Part shown: positions 5,368 through 6,972 of the stretch, piece after piece
Numbering within the stretch: position 1 is the first letter of the stretch
How the letters are laid out: each line of letters begins with the position of its first letter
NCBI GenBank assembly: GCA_031261385.1
Contig: JAISJS010000178.1
Span: 1-6,972, forward strand
Direction of reading: 5' to 3'
Source: Treponema sp.
GTDB taxonomy: Bacteria; Spirochaetota; Spirochaetia; Treponematales; Breznakiellaceae
Length of the DNA stretch: 6,972 bases
The notes under the pieces: model-generated
Databases searched by the model: none
What the model was told of the DNA's origin: nothing
Seen by the model: only the letters and a program-made list of their open reading frames with translations
Made by a program: the position numbers and the translations under genes

Positions 5368-5417
5368 GGGGCCTGTATCTCCGCTACGGCTTACCGCCTT
5401 CGCTCCGTACAGCCCCC
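5368..5417 (-). terminator. Probable intrinsic terminator of the SUMF1-domain gene
   Basis: On the - strand, three bases after the TAG stop, GGGGGCTGTA (complement of 5408-5417) pairs with TACAGGCCCC (complement of 5368-5377) at 9 of 10 positions. GTTTTCTT follows. The 30-base loop is unusually long and carries its own GGC/GCC pairing. Position and T-tract support termination. The size and internal structure also fit an intergenic repeat or a structured element after a mutable gene end. Confidence 0.55.
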
Positions 5418-5420
5418 GAT

Positions 5421-6972
5421 CTATTCCACGGACCTAGGGGGACAGACCAGCCGGAAACCGTAGCCGTTGTACGTGCTGCCCGGGTAGTCGTTGTTACGGT
5501 AGGACACTGCCGCGCTAGACGCATTGTCGCTCCAGCTGCCACCCCGGAGGACCCGGTCGCCGCCCGAAGTGGCTCCCACGGGATCAGTCACAGTCCCGCT
5601 GCTTATCGTGCCGTACCAGTCCCAGCACCATTCCCACACGTTCCCGCTCATGTCATACAGCCCTTTGCCATTTCCAGTTTTTGTTCCCACTGGGTGCGCG
5701 CCATAGGCAGCATTGCTTGTACCAACTGTACTACCGGCATTACCTGAATACCACGCCACGCTATCTACGGTTCCGCTCCCCGCATAGGTGTAGCCCCAAT
5801 TAGCCGCGTCACCCTGGTTTCCTCCACGGGCGGCAAACTCCCACTCAGCCTCGGTCGGCAACCGGTACCCGTTGGCCCCCGGCTTCATTACCGCTTTATC
5901 CGCTTCTGTAGCCGTTCCGCTCGTCGTCGTTGATACCCGCAACATTGTGGTATACGTATCATCCATGTAATATACCGGTGTTTTCCCGCTCATCTCACTA
6001 TACGCATTACACCATATTATAGCGTCCCGCCAGTTTATTGTCGTTACAGGCCGTGTCGCCTTTTCGGCTGCGGTTCCCATTGTCCCGGTTCCATTGGTTC
6101 CATGCCCTTCTACCCCGGGACTCGCGATGGTGTAACCATGGTTTACCGCCCAGTCATACACCTCTTTCCACAACTGATACGTCGTTTCATATTTTGCCAT
6201 CCTAAAAGGGCTCAAGGTTACTGTTCTGCCGGAGATAAATACACTGCTCCCGCTTGTTACAGTTATCGCTGTTGGGCTTGTCAGTATTGGGATCGTTTCC
6301 CGGTATTCAGCCGCTGTAACAAAAACTGGTCCTGCACTCACGATAATGTTAAATTCCTGCGTATAATTGGAAGAAACGGAACTGCCGTTGGCAATAGTTG
6401 CCAGCACCGTTACCGTTCCCGCCGCCGTAGTATTCAAAGTATTCCCGCTCAGTGTTGCCCCGGTTGGCCCAGGGATAGGTACACTCCATACAATCGTTTT
6501 ATTTGTAGCATTACTTGGTGCAACCGTACCGGAAAGAGTAAGGCCGGTTCCCACTGTTGCTGTTGTAGATACACCTGAAATATTCGTTACTGCAACAAAA
6601 GCCAGACTCACCGTAACGGAAAAATCCTGGGTATAATTGACAGAAGCGGTTAGGCCATTGGTAATAGTCGCCCGGACAATAACCGTCCCCGCTCCGGTGG
6701 CGTTCAGGGTGTTACCGCTCACCACAGCCCCGGTTGTCCCTGCGTTTTGCACGCTCCAATTAATAGTTTTGTTGGTAGCATTGGCGGGCGCAACTGTACC
6801 CGAAAGATTAAGCTCGGTCCCCGCCGTTGCCGTTGTAGGCACACCTGAAATACCGATGACCGGGACAAAAGCCAGACTCACCACAATCGGAAAATCCTGT
6901 GTATAATTGACAGAAGCAGTAAGGCCATTAGTAATAGTCGCCCGCACCGTTACCGTTCCCGCCGCCGTGGCG
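5421..6972 (-). CDS. Ig-like repeat protein with C-terminal SUMF1 (FGE-like/C-type lectin) domain, 5'-partial
   Basis: The frame is open from the right edge, so the true start and any signal peptide lie outside the window. The 516 visible residues begin with bacterial Ig-like repeats of exactly 90 residues: two full units plus part of a third, with motifs G-T-V-A-P-x-N-A-T-N-K-T-I-x-W-S-V and S-G-N-T-L-N. A SUMF1/FGE-sulfatase-type domain follows (5442-6250), with T-L-S-P-F-R-M-A-K-Y-E-T-T, Y-R-L-P-T-E-A-E-W-E-F-A-A-R-G, G-L-Y-D-M-S-G-N-V-W-E-W, R-V-L-R-G-G-S-W and G-F-R-L-V. The two active-site cysteines of true formylglycine-generating enzymes, expected just after G-G-S-W/Y, are absent, so a binding role is more likely than sulfatase activation. 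Stalk-like repeats plus a lectin-like head suggest a surface adhesin, by inference. The last 40 residues resemble a diversity-generating retroelement variable region. A hairpin terminator follows the TAG. Confidence 0.85.
   Translation of the reverse strand, partial: ATAAGTVTVRATITNGLTASVNYTQDFPIVVSLAFVPVIGISGVPTTATAGTELNLSGTVAPANATNKTINWSVQNAGTTGAVVSGNTLNATGAGTVIVRATITNGLTASVNYTQDFSVTVSLAFVAVTNISGVSTTATVGTGLTLSGTVAPSNATNKTIVWSVPIPGPTGATLSGNTLNTTAAGTVTVLATIANGSSVSSNYTQEFNIIVSAGPVFVTAAEYRETIPILTSPTAITVTSGSSVFISGRTVTLSPFRMAKYETTYQLWKEVYDWAVNHGYTIASPGVEGHGTNGTGTMGTAAEKATRPVTTINWRDAIIWCNAYSEMSGKTPVYYMDDTYTTMLRVSTTTSGTATEADKAVMKPGANGYRLPTEAEWEFAARGGNQGDAANWGYTYAGSGTVDSVAWYSGNAGSTVGTSNAAYGAHPVGTKTGNGKGLYDMSGNVWEWCWDWYGTISSGTVTDPVGATSGGDRVLRGGSWSDNASSAAVSYRNNDYPGSTYNGYGFRLVCPPRSVE
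5445..5555 (-). other. Candidate DGR-type variable region at the C-terminus
   Basis: The segment runs from R-V-L-R-G-G-S-W to G-F-R-L-V. Within 5460-5531, fifteen codons at exposed-loop positions are AGC, GAC, AAT, TCT, AGC, TAC, AAC, AAC, GAC, TAC, AGC, TAC, AAC, GGC, TAC. All are of the form NNY and could derive from AAY by change at adenines only. The intervening codons (TGG, GCG, CGT, CCG, ACG) are mostly poor in A. This is the pattern left by adenine mutagenesis in diversity-generating retroelements. A C-type-lectin-fold variable protein of this kind is known from Treponema denticola (TvpA). No template repeat or reverse transcriptase is visible here, and ordinary SUMF1 paralogues share the framework motifs. 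Confidence 0.4.
6336..6972 (-). repeat. 270-bp tandem repeats encoding Ig-like domains
   Basis: The marker GTATAATTG occurs at 6361, 6631 and 6901 (+ strand), spaced exactly 270 bp apart, and GCCAGACTCACC occurs at 6601 and 6871. The two right-hand units are nearly identical over long stretches, for example 6621-6674 against 6891-6944. The leftmost unit, next to the SUMF1 domain, has diverged. The array continues past the right edge. Confidence 0.85.

Larger units (their letters stand above)
5028..5420. other. Non-coding spacer with repeat element and hairpins
   Basis: The 393 bases between the convergent fusion gene and SUMF1 gene hold no credible coding region. The left 260 bases are AT-rich and consist mainly of direct and inverted repeats. 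The right part holds a GC-rich hairpin and a terminator-like stem-loop. A tandem TACTACAAA pair (5074-5082, 5083-5091) is also present. Confidence 0.7.

Noticed and set aside
5421..6250. Sulfatase-modifying enzyme (functional FGE)
   Set aside because: The active-site cysteine pair is missing and no sulfatase gene is nearby.
6367..6906. Two similar 89-residue + strand frames arranged in tandem
   Set aside because: They are antisense shadows of the 270-bp Ig-like repeats; their similarity and equal length come from the repeat period.

Overview
The window looks like chromosomal DNA of a host-associated spirochaete, most likely a treponeme of the gut (termite or rumen) type. This is inferred from the kind of genes present: a surface-type protein with Ig-like repeats followed by a formylglycine-generating-enzyme-like (SUMF1/C-type lectin) domain, an MGH1/GH63-like glycosidase and a GatB-like protein. 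No rRNA or tRNA is present to confirm it. The two central genes are visibly GC-richer than the left end.

Left end (1-1100, AT-rich): two toxin-antitoxin remnants or modules. The 3' part of a VapC-like PIN toxin enters from the left edge on the + strand. Facing it on the - strand is a complete two-gene module: a DUF433 antitoxin (752-991) overlapping a DUF5615 PIN-like toxin (436-768). Near-identical 20-bp direct repeats (381-400 and 1061-1080) flank this module. It has a probable leaderless promoter with an adjacent perfect palindrome.

Centre (1100-5030): a divergent gene pair sharing one promoter segment. The - strand gene (1104-2528) is an MGH1/trehalase-like (alpha/alpha)6 glycoside hydrolase whose general-acid Asp appears replaced by Pro. 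The + strand gene (2631-5027) is the most striking item. It is a single 798-residue protein made of a nearly full-length GatB-like tRNA amidotransferase subunit, including its YqeY tail, joined without a linker to a full-length L-asparaginase/GatD-like domain. Key catalytic residues of both halves appear substituted, so it may be a tRNA-binding pseudoenzyme or a sensor rather than an amidotransferase. The promoters of the pair are interlocked over about 44 bp.

Intergenic 5028-5420: no gene. It holds a compact repeat element (20-bp exact direct repeats bracketing a 28-bp imperfect inverted repeat), a short GC-rich hairpin, and a probable intrinsic terminator for the following gene.

Right end (5421-6972, - strand, 5' end outside the window): a large surface-type protein with exact 270-bp tandem Ig-like repeats ending in a SUMF1-like domain. 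It lacks the FGE catalytic cysteines. Its last 40 residues look like the variable region of a diversity-generating retroelement target: a run of NNC/NNT codons at positions that would be AAY in a template repeat. No reverse transcriptase or template repeat lies in the window, so this remains a hypothesis.
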